Assembly: GCF_008638305.1 (NCBI RefSeq)
Contig: NZ_VTPZ01000001.1
Coordinates: 598,941 to 662,940, forward strand
Reading direction: 5' to 3'
Source of the DNA: Pseudomonas profundi
GTDB lineage: Bacteria; Pseudomonadota; Gammaproteobacteria; Pseudomonadales; Pseudomonadaceae
Length of the DNA: 64,000 bases
This document shows, piece by piece, positions 34,056-43,937 of the stretch. Numbering within the stretch: the first letter of the stretch is position 1; each line of letters starts with the position of its first letter. The notes below the pieces were generated by a model. It had not been told where the DNA came from and did no database searches. It worked only from the letters and a program-made list of their open reading frames with translations. A program made the translations under genes and the position numbers.

Positions 34056-34523
34056 TCAGCGCAGCTTCTTGATGCGTTCGGATGGGCTGATCACGTCGGT
34101 CAGGCGGATACCGAACTTCTCGTTCACCACCACCACTTCACCGTGGGCGATCAGTGTGCCGTTGACCTTCACGTCCAGCGGCTCGCCAGCCAGGCGGTCA
34201 AGCTCGACCACCGAGCCCTGATTGAGCTGCAGCAGATTGCGAATGGTGATCTCGGTATTACCGACCTCCATGGAGATGGTTACCGGGATATCCAGAATGA
34301 CATCCAGGTTCGGGCCATCGGTACCCTGGAAAAAATCATCAGACATTTTGGCCGGCTTGGGAAACTCTTCCATGGCCATGGCTTTGGAGCCGCTATTGTC
34401 AGCAAGCATGGCATCGATATCAGCCTGACTGGAATCGCCGGCCTCCTCCATCGCGGCAGCCCACTCATCCGCCAGCGCCTGCTCTTCAGGACTGATTTCG
34501 CTGGAGTTTCTGTCATCAGACAT
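34056..34523 (-). CDS. fliN: Flagellar motor switch protein FliN
   Basis: A 155 aa C-ring protein. A variable acidic N-terminus (1-75) precedes the SpoA domain (LDVILDIPVTISMEVGNTEITIRNLLQLNQGSVVELDRLAGEPLDVKVNGTLIAHGEVVVVNEKFGIRLTDV). FliN sets rotation direction with FliM and FliG and docks FliH. It lies 39 bp after fliM. Pseudomonas FliN proteins have a similarly extended N-terminus. Confidence 0.96.
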   Translation of the reverse strand: MSDDRNSSEISPEEQALADEWAAAMEEAGDSSQADIDAMLADNSGSKAMAMEEFPKPAKMSDDFFQGTDGPNLDVILDIPVTISMEVGNTEITIRNLLQLNQGSVVELDRLAGEPLDVKVNGTLIAHGEVVVVNEKFGIRLTDVISPSERIKKLR

Positions 34524-34562
34524 CTTGCCGTTCCTCTAGATTAGCGTTACGTATTCGTTCGA

Positions 34563-35534
34563 TTATCGTGGCCGGGCGATCGGACCAAGAATCTGCAAGC
34601 CCAGGTTGCCCTTCACGGAACCCAGCTTGGCTTTGAAGGTGGGAACCCCGTTGGCGCACAGCACCATGTAATCCGGCAATTCCACTGGGATCACGTCGCC
34701 GGCCTGCATGCTCAACAGATCCTTCAGCTTGAGCTCACGCCGAACCACCGTCGCGCTCAGCGGCACCTTGGCGCAGGTAATCTCTTCACGCAGCGCACGC
34801 ACCCAGCGCTCGTCATGTTCGTCCACATCGGACTGCACGCCGGAGTCCAGCACTTCGCGCAACGGCTCGATCATCGAATACGGGAAGGTAACGTGCAGAT
34901 CGCCGCCACCGCCATCCAGCTCGATATGGAAGGTCGAAACAACGACCACCTCGCTGGGACTGACGATATTGGCCAGCGCCGGATTGACCTCGGAATTGAC
35001 ATACTCGAAGGTGACGTCCTGAACCGCTTGCCAGGCTTCCTTCATGTCGGCGAAGGCCTGATCCAGCACCATGCGCACCACGCGCAGTTCAGTCGGGGTG
35101 AACTCGCGGCCTTCGATCTTGGCGTGACGACCGTCACCGCCGAAGAAGTTGTCCACCAACTTGAATACCAGGCGCGCGTCGAGAATAAAGAGCGCGGTGC
35201 CACGCAGCGGCTTCATCTTTACCAGGTTCAGACTGGTCGGCACATAGAGTGAATGCACGTACTCGCCGAACTTCATTACCTGCACGCCGCCCACCGCCAC
35301 ATCCGCCGAACGGCGCAGCAAATTGAACATGCTGATGCGGGTATAGCGTGCAAAACGCTCGTTGATCATTTCCAGCGTCGGCATGCGACCGCGCACAATG
35401 CGGTCCTGGCTGGTCAGATCGTAGCTTTTGACCGAGCCGGGCTCGGCATCCTCCTCCATATCAATCGCGCCGTCATCGACGCCGTGTAACAGCGCGTCGA
35501 TTTCGTCTTGTGACAGCAGATCCTGGACGGCCAT
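34563..35534 (-). CDS. fliM: Flagellar motor switch protein FliM
   Basis: A 323 aa C-ring protein that receives phospho-CheY. The N-terminal CheY-binding peptide LLSQDEIDALLHG is intact (6-18). The middle CheC-like domain (about 45-235, including ERFARYTRISMFNLLRRSADVAV) and C-terminal SpoA domain (LPDYMVLCANGVPTFKAKLGSVKGNLGLQI) follow. It begins 8 bp after the fliL stop. Confidence 0.97.
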   Translation of the reverse strand: MAVQDLLSQDEIDALLHGVDDGAIDMEEDAEPGSVKSYDLTSQDRIVRGRMPTLEMINERFARYTRISMFNLLRRSADVAVGGVQVMKFGEYVHSLYVPTSLNLVKMKPLRGTALFILDARLVFKLVDNFFGGDGRHAKIEGREFTPTELRVVRMVLDQAFADMKEAWQAVQDVTFEYVNSEVNPALANIVSPSEVVVVSTFHIELDGGGGDLHVTFPYSMIEPLREVLDSGVQSDVDEHDERWVRALREEITCAKVPLSATVVRRELKLKDLLSMQAGDVIPVELPDYMVLCANGVPTFKAKLGSVKGNLGLQILGPIARPR

Positions 35535-35542
35535 GGTGTTTC

Positions 35543-36055
35543 CTATTGCAGAACGATATTGGTGAACAACGCGGACTCGATGACCGGGTTGCCGAGTTCT
35601 TTTTCCATCAGCGACTTGACCGCAAGCGAGGCCCGCTCGCGAAGGGCTTCTTTGCCCTCAGGGCTGAATAACGCGTCAAATTCTTCACTGCTGAACAGCA
35701 TGACCAGCTCGTTGCGGATCAACGGCAGATGGGAGCCCAATTGAGTCATCAGCTGAGGATCGCGCCCCATCAGCACCACATTGACCTGCATATAGCGCTG
35801 CCGGCCCTTGTGCGCATAGTTGACGACGAACGCAGGATCCAGGGACTGGTAGATGGCCATGGGCTTACCGGCCTCTACCACGGGCGTCTCGACCACCGCT
35901 TCGTCTTCCCCGGCAAACAGGAAGAAGGCTGCCGCGCCGATAGATAACAACAAGGCGAACAGGCCTGCGCCAACGAGGAGGAAAAGTTTTTTACGGCTTG
36001 CCGATGGGCTGTCGGGCGCCACCGGCTGGGCGGGTTCGGGCTGTTGTCGGGCCAT
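35543..36055 (-). CDS. fliL: Flagellar basal body-associated protein FliL
   Basis: A 170 aa single-pass protein that surrounds the stator at the basal body and supports torque. A cytoplasmic N-terminus (1-22) is followed by a membrane helix (about 24-46, LFLLVGAGLFALLLSIGAAAFFLF) and a periplasmic stomatin-like domain to VIESALFTNIVLQ. The ATG has only a weak site (cggaat). Upstream, 498 bp of repeat remnants separate it from fliK, so it may have its own promoter. Confidence 0.94.
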   Translation of the reverse strand: MARQQPEPAQPVAPDSPSASRKKLFLLVGAGLFALLLSIGAAAFFLFAGEDEAVVETPVVEAGKPMAIYQSLDPAFVVNYAHKGRQRYMQVNVVLMGRDPQLMTQLGSHLPLIRNELVMLFSSEEFDALFSPEGKEALRERASLAVKSLMEKELGNPVIESALFTNIVLQ

Positions 36056-36553
36056 GCCAATATTCCGTCACTAATGCGTGAAATCAACTGTTTCGGATAC
36101 TGCTTGCATTGAGCATGCCAATCAGGAGCGACGCCGGGGCGATTCAGTCCCGCAAAGGCTGGCGATGGGGCGCGGATACGATTGATTGTCGATGGGGCAT
36201 AGGATATAGCCAAGCGGAACAAATGTCTTTGGAGGGTTCGGTGTGGCGCAGCCTGCTGCGCAAACCCCAGGCATCTTACGGATGCCATCGCGGCGACGGT
36301 TCGGCGTCCCGATCGTCCCTCCCCCAAAAACCATATAGCTACGGCAACACCGAGTAGAGCTGAGCACCGAGTATCGCCCCGCACAAAACCGGTGGGAGTG
36401 TCGCCCTCGGCACGACGCTGGCCGATAGGCCAGCCAATGTAGATGACATCAAACCCAGGCGTCCTGCGGACGCCATCGCGGCGAGTCGCCCCTCCCACAA
36501 AATCCACCACACCAATAGATGACACCAAACCCAGACACCCTACAGATGCCAGA
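36056..36553. repeat. Repeat-filled spacer between fliK and fliL
   Basis: No gene is seen in this 498 bp gap inside a normally tight operon. It holds several decayed REP copies: the best is atcgcggcgagtcgcccctc at 36475-36498, with weaker versions near 36290-36330 and 36400-36420. Repeated caaacccaggc(g/a)tc blocks occur at about 36262, 36450 and 36528. The sequence looks like successive REP insertions followed by decay. Confidence 0.65.
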
Positions 36554-37726
36554 TCAGGCGTAATAATCCACCAACCGTTCGGCCGACACCCTTGCCGCCT
36601 CAGCGGTAGTCAGCAGCGAATCAGACTGGCCGGTCAGTTCTGCGCTACCGCCCTGCCCTTGCCGGGATCCCTGACCTGACGCGCCGGCCTGGGCTTCGCG
36701 ACCGGATTGCTGGCCCGCCGAGCCGTCCGACACCGAGACGTTGACCTGGTCCATTCCCTGTTGACTGAACATTTCCCGCAACCGGAACATCTGCGCTTCG
36801 AGGGCCTCACGCACCGACGGGTTCTGACTGACAAACTGAACCTGGTGCTCCTGCCCGCGGTTCTGGATATGAATCTCCAGCGGGCCCAGTTCGGCCGGGT
36901 CCAGCATGATCTCGACGCTGCGCAGATTCTGGCTGGACATCCACATGACTTTTTCCACGGCAGCCTCGCTCCAGGTCTGCTGACCGAAGGGCGCGCCGAG
37001 CGCCTGTGCTGCTGCGTTTACTGGTCGAGCGGTAAGCGCAGCCTGGGACGCGCTCGACTGCGCCGCGACCGCCGACGGACTGAGCCCGTCCTCGCTCTCA
37101 GAGTCGGCAGTCAAGGTGTCGTTACCCAGTGCCTTGGCATCAATCTGCTCCGCGAGCTTCCCGGCGAAGGCCACCTGTTCGGCAGATGGCGACATCAGAG
37201 CGTTGCGCTGCATGGGCATCGACGCCTCGGTGGGCTGACGCAGTGCTTCCATCTGCGTCGCAGTCATCGGGGTCTCGGATTTTGTTGCAAGAGAAGCCAG
37301 GGACGCCTTGCTGTCGACCAGCTGCTTTGATTCGGAAGGCGTCAAGGCTCCGCGGGATTCGTTCAGCCACTTCATCCAGCGCTCGGATATTTCCGTCAAG
37401 GATTCGTCAGATATTTCCGCCGGTCCCGCCGATGACAAATCCTCCTGCGTCTCGCCAAGATCAGCCAACTGACCGAGCCACTCCTGAACGGAGTCCGGCA
37501 ACGATTTGCCATCCCCGGCAAGCGCAAGGTCTTCGATTGCCGTCAGCCCGCTCTGCTCGAGGCGTTTCAGCATGGCATTCAGACGTTCTGGCTGCTGCTC
37601 GGCCAGCAGGTTGGCGAAATCCACTTGCTCTGTGTCGCCCGTGCCGGATGACGAAGCTCCGCGGCTGTTGCCGGCAGTGCGGACTTCGGGTGTGGATAAC
37701 GCCAGCTGGGCTTGGCTAACTGACAT
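36554..37726 (-). CDS. fliK: Flagellar hook-length control protein FliK
   Basis: A 390 aa exported ruler protein that signals FlhB to switch substrates when the hook is complete. The N-terminal two thirds is a variable Ala/Ser/Gln-rich region. The C-terminal Flg_hook domain (about 255-345) has the conserved LRSVEIMLDPAELGPLEIHIQNRGQEHQVQFVSQNPSVREALEAQMFRLREMFSQQGM. A GGAG site marks the ATG at 37726, and a 17-codon upstream extension is unlikely. It lies 81 bp after hptB. Confidence 0.93.
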   Translation of the reverse strand: MSVSQAQLALSTPEVRTAGNSRGASSSGTGDTEQVDFANLLAEQQPERLNAMLKRLEQSGLTAIEDLALAGDGKSLPDSVQEWLGQLADLGETQEDLSSAGPAEISDESLTEISERWMKWLNESRGALTPSESKQLVDSKASLASLATKSETPMTATQMEALRQPTEASMPMQRNALMSPSAEQVAFAGKLAEQIDAKALGNDTLTADSESEDGLSPSAVAAQSSASQAALTARPVNAAAQALGAPFGQQTWSEAAVEKVMWMSSQNLRSVEIMLDPAELGPLEIHIQNRGQEHQVQFVSQNPSVREALEAQMFRLREMFSQQGMDQVNVSVSDGSAGQQSGREAQAGASGQGSRQGQGGSAELTGQSDSLLTTAEAARVSAERLVDYYA

Positions 37727-37807
37727 TGATGATCTCCATGGCGTGCGAGCAATTGCTCTGTTGCCTGTTACAAGCAAACAACGGGCCAGATGGAGATAAC
37801 AGGAAGT

Positions 37808-38158
37808 TTATTTGGGGATAATCAGCAAAAGTTGCGGCTTGACCCGCTCAAACAAATACACGAGACGCTCGAAGGCAGCGATTGCGGCCTGCCGGTCCTG
37901 TGCAGCGCCTGCGTGCTCCGCCTCTTCCGCCGCCTCATGCAAAGCGGGGGCGCCGATATTTCCGCAGCTGCCGCGTAAACTGTGCGCAGTCTGGCGGTAG
38001 GCCTGCCAGTTTTCCGTCAGCAGATGACTACGCAAAAGCCCGAGGCGCATCTCGGTGTCGCTGATGAAGGTTTCCAGCAGTACGTCATACTCATCCAGCA
38101 TCAACTCTCTGAGTGATGCCTGAACGGATGGGTCCAGATCCAGCGGACTCTCCAGCAT
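37808..38158 (-). CDS. hptB: Histidine phosphotransfer protein HptB
   Basis: A 116 aa Hpt domain protein with the phosphorylatable H59 in TAHSLRGSCGNIGA. In P. aeruginosa HptB passes phosphate from hybrid kinases to HsbR, which acts on HsbA to control biofilm, swarming and swimming. Here it is the last of the three genes hsbA-hsbR-hptB. The ATG at 38158 has AAGGA upstream. The longer frame to 38314 overlaps hsbR and is rejected. Confidence 0.88.
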   Translation of the reverse strand: MLESPLDLDPSVQASLRELMLDEYDVLLETFISDTEMRLGLLRSHLLTENWQAYRQTAHSLRGSCGNIGAPALHEAAEEAEHAGAAQDRQAAIAAFERLVYLFERVKPQLLLIIPK

Positions 38159-38201
38159 GGATGGTCGATCCTTGATAATGGTTGTAAAAATGCAGACGGT
38201 C

Positions 38202-39911
38202 CTAGGGCTCGACAGCCCAGCTAAAAACAGCTCTGGCCCGGTTGCCCTGCGCATTGTATTTGATCTCGTCGGCCAGCGCGGCAACCAATGCGAGCCCTCT
38301 TCCGGCATACTCATTATTGGGGAATGTCATCACCGGCGCGAAACCTTCGCCACTATCACTTACTTCGATGCGCAGTACACCGCCTCGCTCGGTGGGTGAG
38401 TGATCAAGCACCACCTGAATCCAGCCATCCCGCAGGGCCGAGAGCTGCTGGCTGCGCTGGGCATAGTATTGGGCAAACCCTTCAGAGTCGCGCTTCAGCT
38501 TTGAATCAAGGCTCAACAGTCCGTGCTCCAGCGCATTGCTGTACAGCTCGCTGAGGATGACAAAAATGCTGCCGATATGCGGGCGCAGTCCCGGGATGTC
38601 CATCAGCGCCTCAAGCAAGAAAGGCAACGGATTATAATGCCGTACCGAGGCGGCGCGGAAGGTATAGGCCAGCTGCCAATCCTGGGCGGACTGCGCCTGG
38701 CCAGCGGTGCCCGTGCGCGTTGGGCGCTGCTGAGCGGCCTCTTGCATTACCAGCTCCAGCAGGCTGATGTCGTCCTGCGGGGCGCCGTGAAAGGCTTCGA
38801 TTGCTTGCAGCAACCCGTCGAAGAACAGCTGCGGCCTGCCCGGATAATTCCCAAGCAAACGCAGCACGCGTTGCTCGCCGAAAGGCTCGCCCTGCTGGTT
38901 GCGGCTCTCTATCACGCCGTCAGTCCAGCACAGCAAACGATCGCCCGGCTGCATGGCCAGCACGACCGGATTGGGGTTGAAACGCTCGGCTTTGGCGACA
39001 CCCAGCGGCAGATGCGTAGAGGGGATCCGATGCAGCAGCTCGGCCTGATGACCAATAATGAGGACCTCCGGCAGGCCGCCGTTCCAGATCTCCACCAGTC
39101 CTTTGGCAGGATTGACCTCGATCAGCACCGCGCAACAGAAAATGCCCACCGGTAGAATCTGCGCCAGCTTGCCGTTCAGCTCGACGATAATGTCACGCAG
39201 GTTGAACCCCCGTGCACTCATCGCATAGAACACTTCAGCAAGCGGCATCGCGCCGATGGCCGCCGACAGACCATGGCCGGTAAAATCCCCCAGCAGAATA
39301 TGCATGCCGCCAGAGGGCTTATAGGCCGCCAGCAGAATGTCACCGTTGAACATGGCAAAGGCCGATTGCAGATAGCGCAGATTGCTCGCTGAAAGACAGC
39401 CTGCATGTGCAACGCGGTCAAACACCGTTTTCGCCAGTTCCTGGTCCCGGATCAGCCGCTGGTGCTGGCTGGTGATCAGGTCGCGCTGCGCGCGCAAGGT
39501 ATTGTGCATTTCATGCATGCGGCCGAAGGCATCGATCTTGGCCTGCAGTACCACCGGGTTATAGGGTTTGGAGAGGAAATCATCGCCGCCGGCCTGGAGG
39601 CATTTCACCAGCGCATCGGATTCACTCAGGCTGGTCAGGAAGATAATCGGCACCAGATCTTCGCCGGCCAGTTCCTTGATACGCCGCGCTGCGTCAAAAC
39701 CATCCATGACCGGCATCAACGCATCGAGCAAGACCAGATCAGGGTGCTGCGCCGAGAATTGCTCGACCGCCAGCAGACCGTTTTCCACGCTGATCACCTT
39801 GTGTCCCAGCCGGCTCACCAGACGACCCAGAATCATGCGGTCAGCGGGATTGTCGTCGGCCACCAGTACCGTCAGTTCGGCGGACTGCCGGGGCTGGAGA
39901 GATAGCGACAC
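38202..39911 (-). CDS. hsbR: HsbR: response regulator with PP2C phosphatase and anti-sigma kinase domains
   Basis: A 569 aa three-domain switch protein. The receiver domain (12-130) has D63 in LVLLDALMPVMDGF. The middle SpoIIE/RsbU-type phosphatase (about 180-395) carries LLGDFTGHGLSAAIGAMP and LLCWTDGVIESRN. The C-terminal HATPase_c kinase domain (about 435-569) carries ILSELYSNALEHGLL. P. aeruginosa HsbR either dephosphorylates or phosphorylates HsbA according to HptB input. It lies 3 bp after hsbA, so the two are coupled. Confidence 0.92.
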   Translation of the reverse strand: MSLSLQPRQSAELTVLVADDNPADRMILGRLVSRLGHKVISVENGLLAVEQFSAQHPDLVLLDALMPVMDGFDAARRIKELAGEDLVPIIFLTSLSESDALVKCLQAGGDDFLSKPYNPVVLQAKIDAFGRMHEMHNTLRAQRDLITSQHQRLIRDQELAKTVFDRVAHAGCLSASNLRYLQSAFAMFNGDILLAAYKPSGGMHILLGDFTGHGLSAAIGAMPLAEVFYAMSARGFNLRDIIVELNGKLAQILPVGIFCCAVLIEVNPAKGLVEIWNGGLPEVLIIGHQAELLHRIPSTHLPLGVAKAERFNPNPVVLAMQPGDRLLCWTDGVIESRNQQGEPFGEQRVLRLLGNYPGRPQLFFDGLLQAIEAFHGAPQDDISLLELVMQEAAQQRPTRTGTAGQAQSAQDWQLAYTFRAASVRHYNPLPFLLEALMDIPGLRPHIGSIFVILSELYSNALEHGLLSLDSKLKRDSEGFAQYYAQRSQQLSALRDGWIQVVLDHSPTERGGVLRIEVSDSGEGFAPVMTFPNNEYAGRGLALVAALADEIKYNAQGNRARAVFSWAVEP

Positions 39912-39914
39912 GGG

Positions 39915-40220
39915 TTACTCGATGCTGAAGAGTTGTTCGAAGTTGGAAATACTGAAGACTTTCCGCACGTCGGGGTTGCAATGGACAATCTGGATGAGCG
40001 CCTCGTCCCCGCCGGCATGATCACGCAGCAACAACAGCATGCCCAACGCGGAGCTATCAATGTAATCGGTGTCCTGCAGATCAACCACGTACCGCTGAGG
40101 CGTGAGCCCGCTACGCTCGTAGGCCTCGCGAAATTGCTGATGGACGCTGAAATCGAAGCGCCCGCTGACACGAATCGTTAACACCTGACCATCGGTGGAA
40201 TGGCTCGCCTGAATCGCCAT
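39915..40220 (-). CDS. hsbA: HsbA: STAS-domain anti-sigma factor antagonist
   Basis: A 101 aa STAS protein with the acceptor serine in DYIDSSALGML (S56, adjacent S57). In P. aeruginosa unphosphorylated HsbA binds the anti-sigma factor FlgM, releasing FliA, while phospho-HsbA works with the diguanylate cyclase HsbD. GAGGAGC lies before the ATG at 40220, so the 14-codon longer frame is rejected. Its position between fliJ and hsbR ties the switch to flagellar expression. Confidence 0.88.
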   Translation of the reverse strand: MAIQASHSTDGQVLTIRVSGRFDFSVHQQFREAYERSGLTPQRYVVDLQDTDYIDSSALGMLLLLRDHAGGDEALIQIVHCNPDVRKVFSISNFEQLFSIE

Positions 40221-40274
40221 GCTGAGCTCCTCGCTATTTGCAGGTAACAACAAGCTTAGCAACAGAGCCTGGTA

Positions 40275-40730
40275 TCAGCTAACGTCGCGGCGCATGCCGA
40301 TTGCTCGCTGGGACAGTTCATCCAGCAGCTTTTGCTCTTGCTTGTCGGCCTTGGCGCGGGCTTCCAGCTGATAGCGTTCGATCAATTTACGCATGGCTTC
40401 CAGTCGTTGGTAACGCTGTCGCCACTGCTCCCGGGATTTATCCAGCGCCCTGGCGTGCCAGCTCACAGTGTTCTTTTGCTGGTCAATAGCCGTCTGCATC
40501 TGGGCCATGAAGCGCTGATAATTCAACAGCCAGTCGCGGCCTACACCCTGTTCGCCGCGCTGCGTCCAGCCTTTTTCGTATTCGCTGCAGTAAAACTCCA
40601 GATCCTGCAGGCGCGTGCTGGCGGCATCGAGCTGTTTCTGGGCATCGCCCAGCTGTTTCGCTGCCTTGCGTTCATCTTCCAGCGCCATATCCAACACCGG
40701 TGCCAACCGACGTACCCGGCTATCACTCAT
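40275..40730 (-). CDS. fliJ: Flagellar export chaperone FliJ
   Basis: A 151 aa all-helical coiled-coil protein that fits the FliI hexamer as an F1-gamma-like stalk and escorts chaperones. [48 protein letters not shown] at the start is typical of Pseudomonas FliJ. It overlaps the fliI 3' end by 8 bp and lies 54 bp before hsbA. Confidence 0.93.
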   Translation of the reverse strand: MSDSRVRRLAPVLDMALEDERKAAKQLGDAQKQLDAASTRLQDLEFYCSEYEKGWTQRGEQGVGRDWLLNYQRFMAQMQTAIDQQKNTVSWHARALDKSREQWRQRYQRLEAMRKLIERYQLEARAKADKQEQKLLDELSQRAIGMRRDVS

Positions 40731-42069
40731 GACTCACCAGTTTCTCGAGTCCGGCCTGGCTATCCGGGAGGCTGACGCTTTCATGCAGCGCCTGGCGCAG
40801 AAACCCCTGCATCTGCGGCATCCTGGCGATGGCCGTATCAGTCAGGGGATCGGAACCGGCGGAATAGGCGCCCACGCTGATCAGATCGCGACTTTGTTGA
40901 TAGCGTGCGTATATCTGCTTGAACAGCTGAGCGCGCTGCAGGTAATCGCGGCTGACGATCTGCGGCATTGCCCGGCTGATCGAAGCCTCTATATCAATCG
41001 CCGGATAATGCCCTTCTTCGGCGAGACGGCGCGACAACACAATATGCCCGTCGAGGATCGCGCGCGAGGCATCGGCAATCGGATCCTGCTGGTCATCGCC
41101 TTCGGATAACACCGTGTAGAACGCGGTAATCGACCCGCCACCTTCTTCGGCATTACCGGCGCGCTCCACCAGCTGCGGCAGCTTGGCGAAAACGGACGGC
41201 GGATACCCCTTGGTGGCGGGCGGCTCGCCGATGGCCAGGGCAATCTCACGCTGGGCCTGGGCAAAGCGGGTCAGAGAGTCCATCAGCAGCAATACGTTCT
41301 TGCCCTGATCGCGAAAATATTCGGCAATGCGCGTGCAGTACATCGCGGCGCGCAGGCGCATCAGGGGCGCGTCATCCGCCGGCGAGGCAACCACCACCGA
41401 ACGCGCCATGCCCTCCTCCCCGAGGATCTGTTCGATGAATTCCTTGACCTCCCGACCCCGCTCGCCGACCAGCCCGACAATGGTGATATCGGCGTCAGTG
41501 AAGCGCGTCATCATGCCCAGCAACATACTCTTGCCCACGCCGCTACCGGCGAACAGACCAAGGCGCTGGCCACGGCCGACCGTCAATAAACTGTTGATCG
41601 AACGGATACCCACGTCGAGGGTGTTTTCGATGGGGTGCCGCTTCAGCGGATTGATGACCGGACCATTCAGATCAACCCAATCGTCCGCCTTGAACATGCC
41701 CTTGCCATCCAGCGGCCGACCTATGCCGTCCACTACGCGACCGAGCATGCCAAAGCCCATTGGCAGTTTGCCGCCACCAGCGGACGGCACCACGCGTGCG
41801 CCCGGTTGCAGGCCCTGCATGTTATCGACCGGCATCAGATAGATTTTGCTGCCCGAAAAGCCCATCACCTCGGCCTCGATCTGCGAACTGCCCTGGGGCG
41901 TTTCGCTGATCACCATGCAGCGCCCTCCGACCGGCGCCTTGCAGCCTTCGGCTTCCAGCGTCAGGCCGACCATGCGAATAAGACGGCCCTCAACAACGGG
42001 CTCCGACGACAGTTTCAGCAGCGGTTGATAACGACCCAGACGGCGGGCAAAACTAATGCGTTCAGACAT
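40723..42069 (-). CDS. fliI: Flagellum-specific ATPase FliI
   Basis: A 448 aa ATPase of the flagellar export apparatus, homologous to F1-beta. Walker A is AGSGVGKS (174-181) and Walker B is [21 protein letters not shown]. The [26 protein letters not shown] block is a strong signature. The ATG at 42069 overlaps the fliH stop by 8 bp and gives the normal family N-terminus. A longer frame to 42147 lies within fliH and is rejected. Confidence 0.97.
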   Translation of the reverse strand: MSERISFARRLGRYQPLLKLSSEPVVEGRLIRMVGLTLEAEGCKAPVGGRCMVISETPQGSSQIEAEVMGFSGSKIYLMPVDNMQGLQPGARVVPSAGGGKLPMGFGMLGRVVDGIGRPLDGKGMFKADDWVDLNGPVINPLKRHPIENTLDVGIRSINSLLTVGRGQRLGLFAGSGVGKSMLLGMMTRFTDADITIVGLVGERGREVKEFIEQILGEEGMARSVVVASPADDAPLMRLRAAMYCTRIAEYFRDQGKNVLLLMDSLTRFAQAQREIALAIGEPPATKGYPPSVFAKLPQLVERAGNAEEGGGSITAFYTVLSEGDDQQDPIADASRAILDGHIVLSRRLAEEGHYPAIDIEASISRAMPQIVSRDYLQRAQLFKQIYARYQQSRDLISVGAYSAGSDPLTDTAIARMPQMQGFLRQALHESVSLPDSQAGLEKLVSHE

Positions 42070-42853
42070 CCAGCTTGCTTCCGTCCAGCGCAACAGGGAT
42101 CTGCAGATCAGCTTCGGGCGGATGCGCGCGCTGTTCCAGTCGCGCATCGAAGAGCTGTTCCACGATGAGCTTCAGGCGGGTTTCCAGCGAGGCGTCGACC
42201 TGGCTGTGCTCCGTTTCGATCCGGCAGCCACCGGGCAGCAACACGTCATCTTCCAGCAGGCGCCAGCTTTCCTCGTGACGCTCGCGCAGCGTCTTGACCG
42301 CGTCGAAATCGGCGGGATTGAGGTAGATGCGGATATTGCCCGCGCCCATCGGCAGTGCCTTGAGCGCACCGCGCAGTACCTGAAGAATCTGGCTGGAATC
42401 GGTCTTGAGCTCACGCTGGATCACCTGCCGAACCATGGTTTCCACCAGGCTCAGCAGCATGTCTTCGACCTGCTCGTCCTGATCCTTCATCGGCTCCATC
42501 AGTTGAGCCATCAGCGCTTCCAGCTCGAGCAATCTCGCATCAGTTTTGCTGCGCGCTTCCTGCTGCGCCTTGAGCTGGCCGGAATGAAAGCCATCTTTCT
42601 CGCCGGTCGAAAAACCCTCGTTGTAGGCCTCTTCGCGGATCTGCTCGAGCTCTTCAACGGTAAAAGGCTTAGCGTGTTCAACCTCTTCCTCGGGCTCAGC
42701 CGTCAACGCCGGCTCATCCAGCTCGGGCTCCTCCGGTTCCTCAGGCTCCAGCGACACCTGGTCCGGCTCTTCATCAAAGCTCGGCAAGTTCCACAGGCTG
42801 AACGCCTCCGGCTTGCTGCCCCGAATCAGATCGCTGTCTTGTTTGCTTTTCAT
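42062..42853 (-). CDS. fliH: Flagellar assembly protein FliH
   Basis: A 263 aa regulator that binds and restrains FliI and docks to FliN. A long acidic, Glu/Pro-rich N-terminus (about 20-65, [21 protein letters not shown]) is followed by a coiled-coil with small-residue spacing ([14 protein letters not shown]) and the conserved C-terminal FliH domain (about 130-240). The ATG at 42853 has AGAGG upstream; the alternative GTG at 42868 adds five residues. It is 64 bp downstream of the fliG stop. Confidence 0.93.
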   Translation of the reverse strand: MKSKQDSDLIRGSKPEAFSLWNLPSFDEEPDQVSLEPEEPEEPELDEPALTAEPEEEVEHAKPFTVEELEQIREEAYNEGFSTGEKDGFHSGQLKAQQEARSKTDARLLELEALMAQLMEPMKDQDEQVEDMLLSLVETMVRQVIQRELKTDSSQILQVLRGALKALPMGAGNIRIYLNPADFDAVKTLRERHEESWRLLEDDVLLPGGCRIETEHSQVDASLETRLKLIVEQLFDARLEQRAHPPEADLQIPVALDGSKLDV

Positions 42854-42917
42854 TCCAAGCCTCTGCACAAGTAACTGTCGCCAACCCGGAGCACAGTCAG
42901 GCCGCCACGCGCCGGCG

Positions 42918-43937
42918 TCAAATCATTTCCTCGCCGCCCTTGGTGCCCAGCACGATCTCGCCGGCATCGGCCATGCGCCGGGCGATGGTCAGTATTTCCT
43001 TCTGCGCCGCTTCAACCTCGCTGATGCGGACCGGCCCTTTGGCTTCCAGATCGTCCATCAGCAGCTCCGAAGCACGCTTGGACATGTTGCGCAGGATCTT
43101 GTCCTTGATCGCTTCGTCGGCGCCCTTGAGTGCCACGATGAGAATTTCCGACGAGACTTCGCGAAGCAAGGTCTGGATACCGCGGTCGTCGACATCCGCG
43201 AGGTTGTCGAAGACAAACATCAGGTCTTCGATCTTGGTCGAGAGGTCCTGGTCGATATCGCGGATCGCATCGATCAACTGCGATTCAGTGGTGGTTTCGA
43301 GGAAGTTCATAATATCTGCCGTGCGCTTCACGCCACCCATGTTGGCGCGGATGGTGTTCGAGTTGCCGGCAAATTGCTTTTCCAGAATCTCGTTCAGCTC
43401 TTTCAGGGCTGAAGGCTGCACGGTGTTCAATGAGGCGACCCGCAGCAACACATCCAGGCGGACCTTGTGGTCGAAGTAGCCAATCACTTCAGCCGCCATA
43501 TCGGGATCAAGATAGGCCACCACAATGGCCTGGATCTGCGGATGCTCGTAGCGGATGACATCCGCCACGGCACGCGGCTCCATCCATTTCAAACTATCCA
43601 GGCCCGAAGTGCTGCCGCCAAGCAGGATCCGGTCGACCAGATTATTGGCTTTATCTTCGCCCAACGCCTGGGTGAGCATGGTACGAATGTAATTATCCGC
43701 GCCGACGCCAAGCCCGGTCTGCTCGCCGACCACGCTAATGAAGTCGCCCATCACCTGCTGAACCTGCTCGCGCTGTACCGTGCGCAGGCCTGCCATGGCG
43801 GTGCCGACGCGCTGCACCTCCTTGGGCCCCATATGCTTGAGTATCGCCGCCGCGTCGGATTCGCCCAGACTCAGCAGGAATATGGCCGCCTTGTCGAGCT
43901 TGGTCAGTTTTTGTGGGCGCTTGGCATCATCACTCAT
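42918..43937 (-). CDS. fliG: Flagellar motor switch protein FliG
   Basis: A 339 aa C-ring protein that contacts the MS ring and the stator. N domain (LTKLDKAAIFLLSLGE), middle domain with the EHPQ motif (RYEHPQIQAIVVAYL), and the C-terminal charged torque helix (ASELLMDDLEAKGPVRISEVEAAQKEI) are all in place. Its ATG overlaps the end of fliF by 8 bp. Confidence 0.97.
   Translation of the reverse strand: MSDDAKRPQKLTKLDKAAIFLLSLGESDAAAILKHMGPKEVQRVGTAMAGLRTVQREQVQQVMGDFISVVGEQTGLGVGADNYIRTMLTQALGEDKANNLVDRILLGGSTSGLDSLKWMEPRAVADVIRYEHPQIQAIVVAYLDPDMAAEVIGYFDHKVRLDVLLRVASLNTVQPSALKELNEILEKQFAGNSNTIRANMGGVKRTADIMNFLETTTESQLIDAIRDIDQDLSTKIEDLMFVFDNLADVDDRGIQTLLREVSSEILIVALKGADEAIKDKILRNMSKRASELLMDDLEAKGPVRISEVEAAQKEILTIARRMADAGEIVLGTKGGEEMI

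Noticed and set aside
36554..37777. Upstream start for fliK at 37777
   Set aside because: The extra 17 codons have no homology. The GGAG site is placed for the ATG at 37726.
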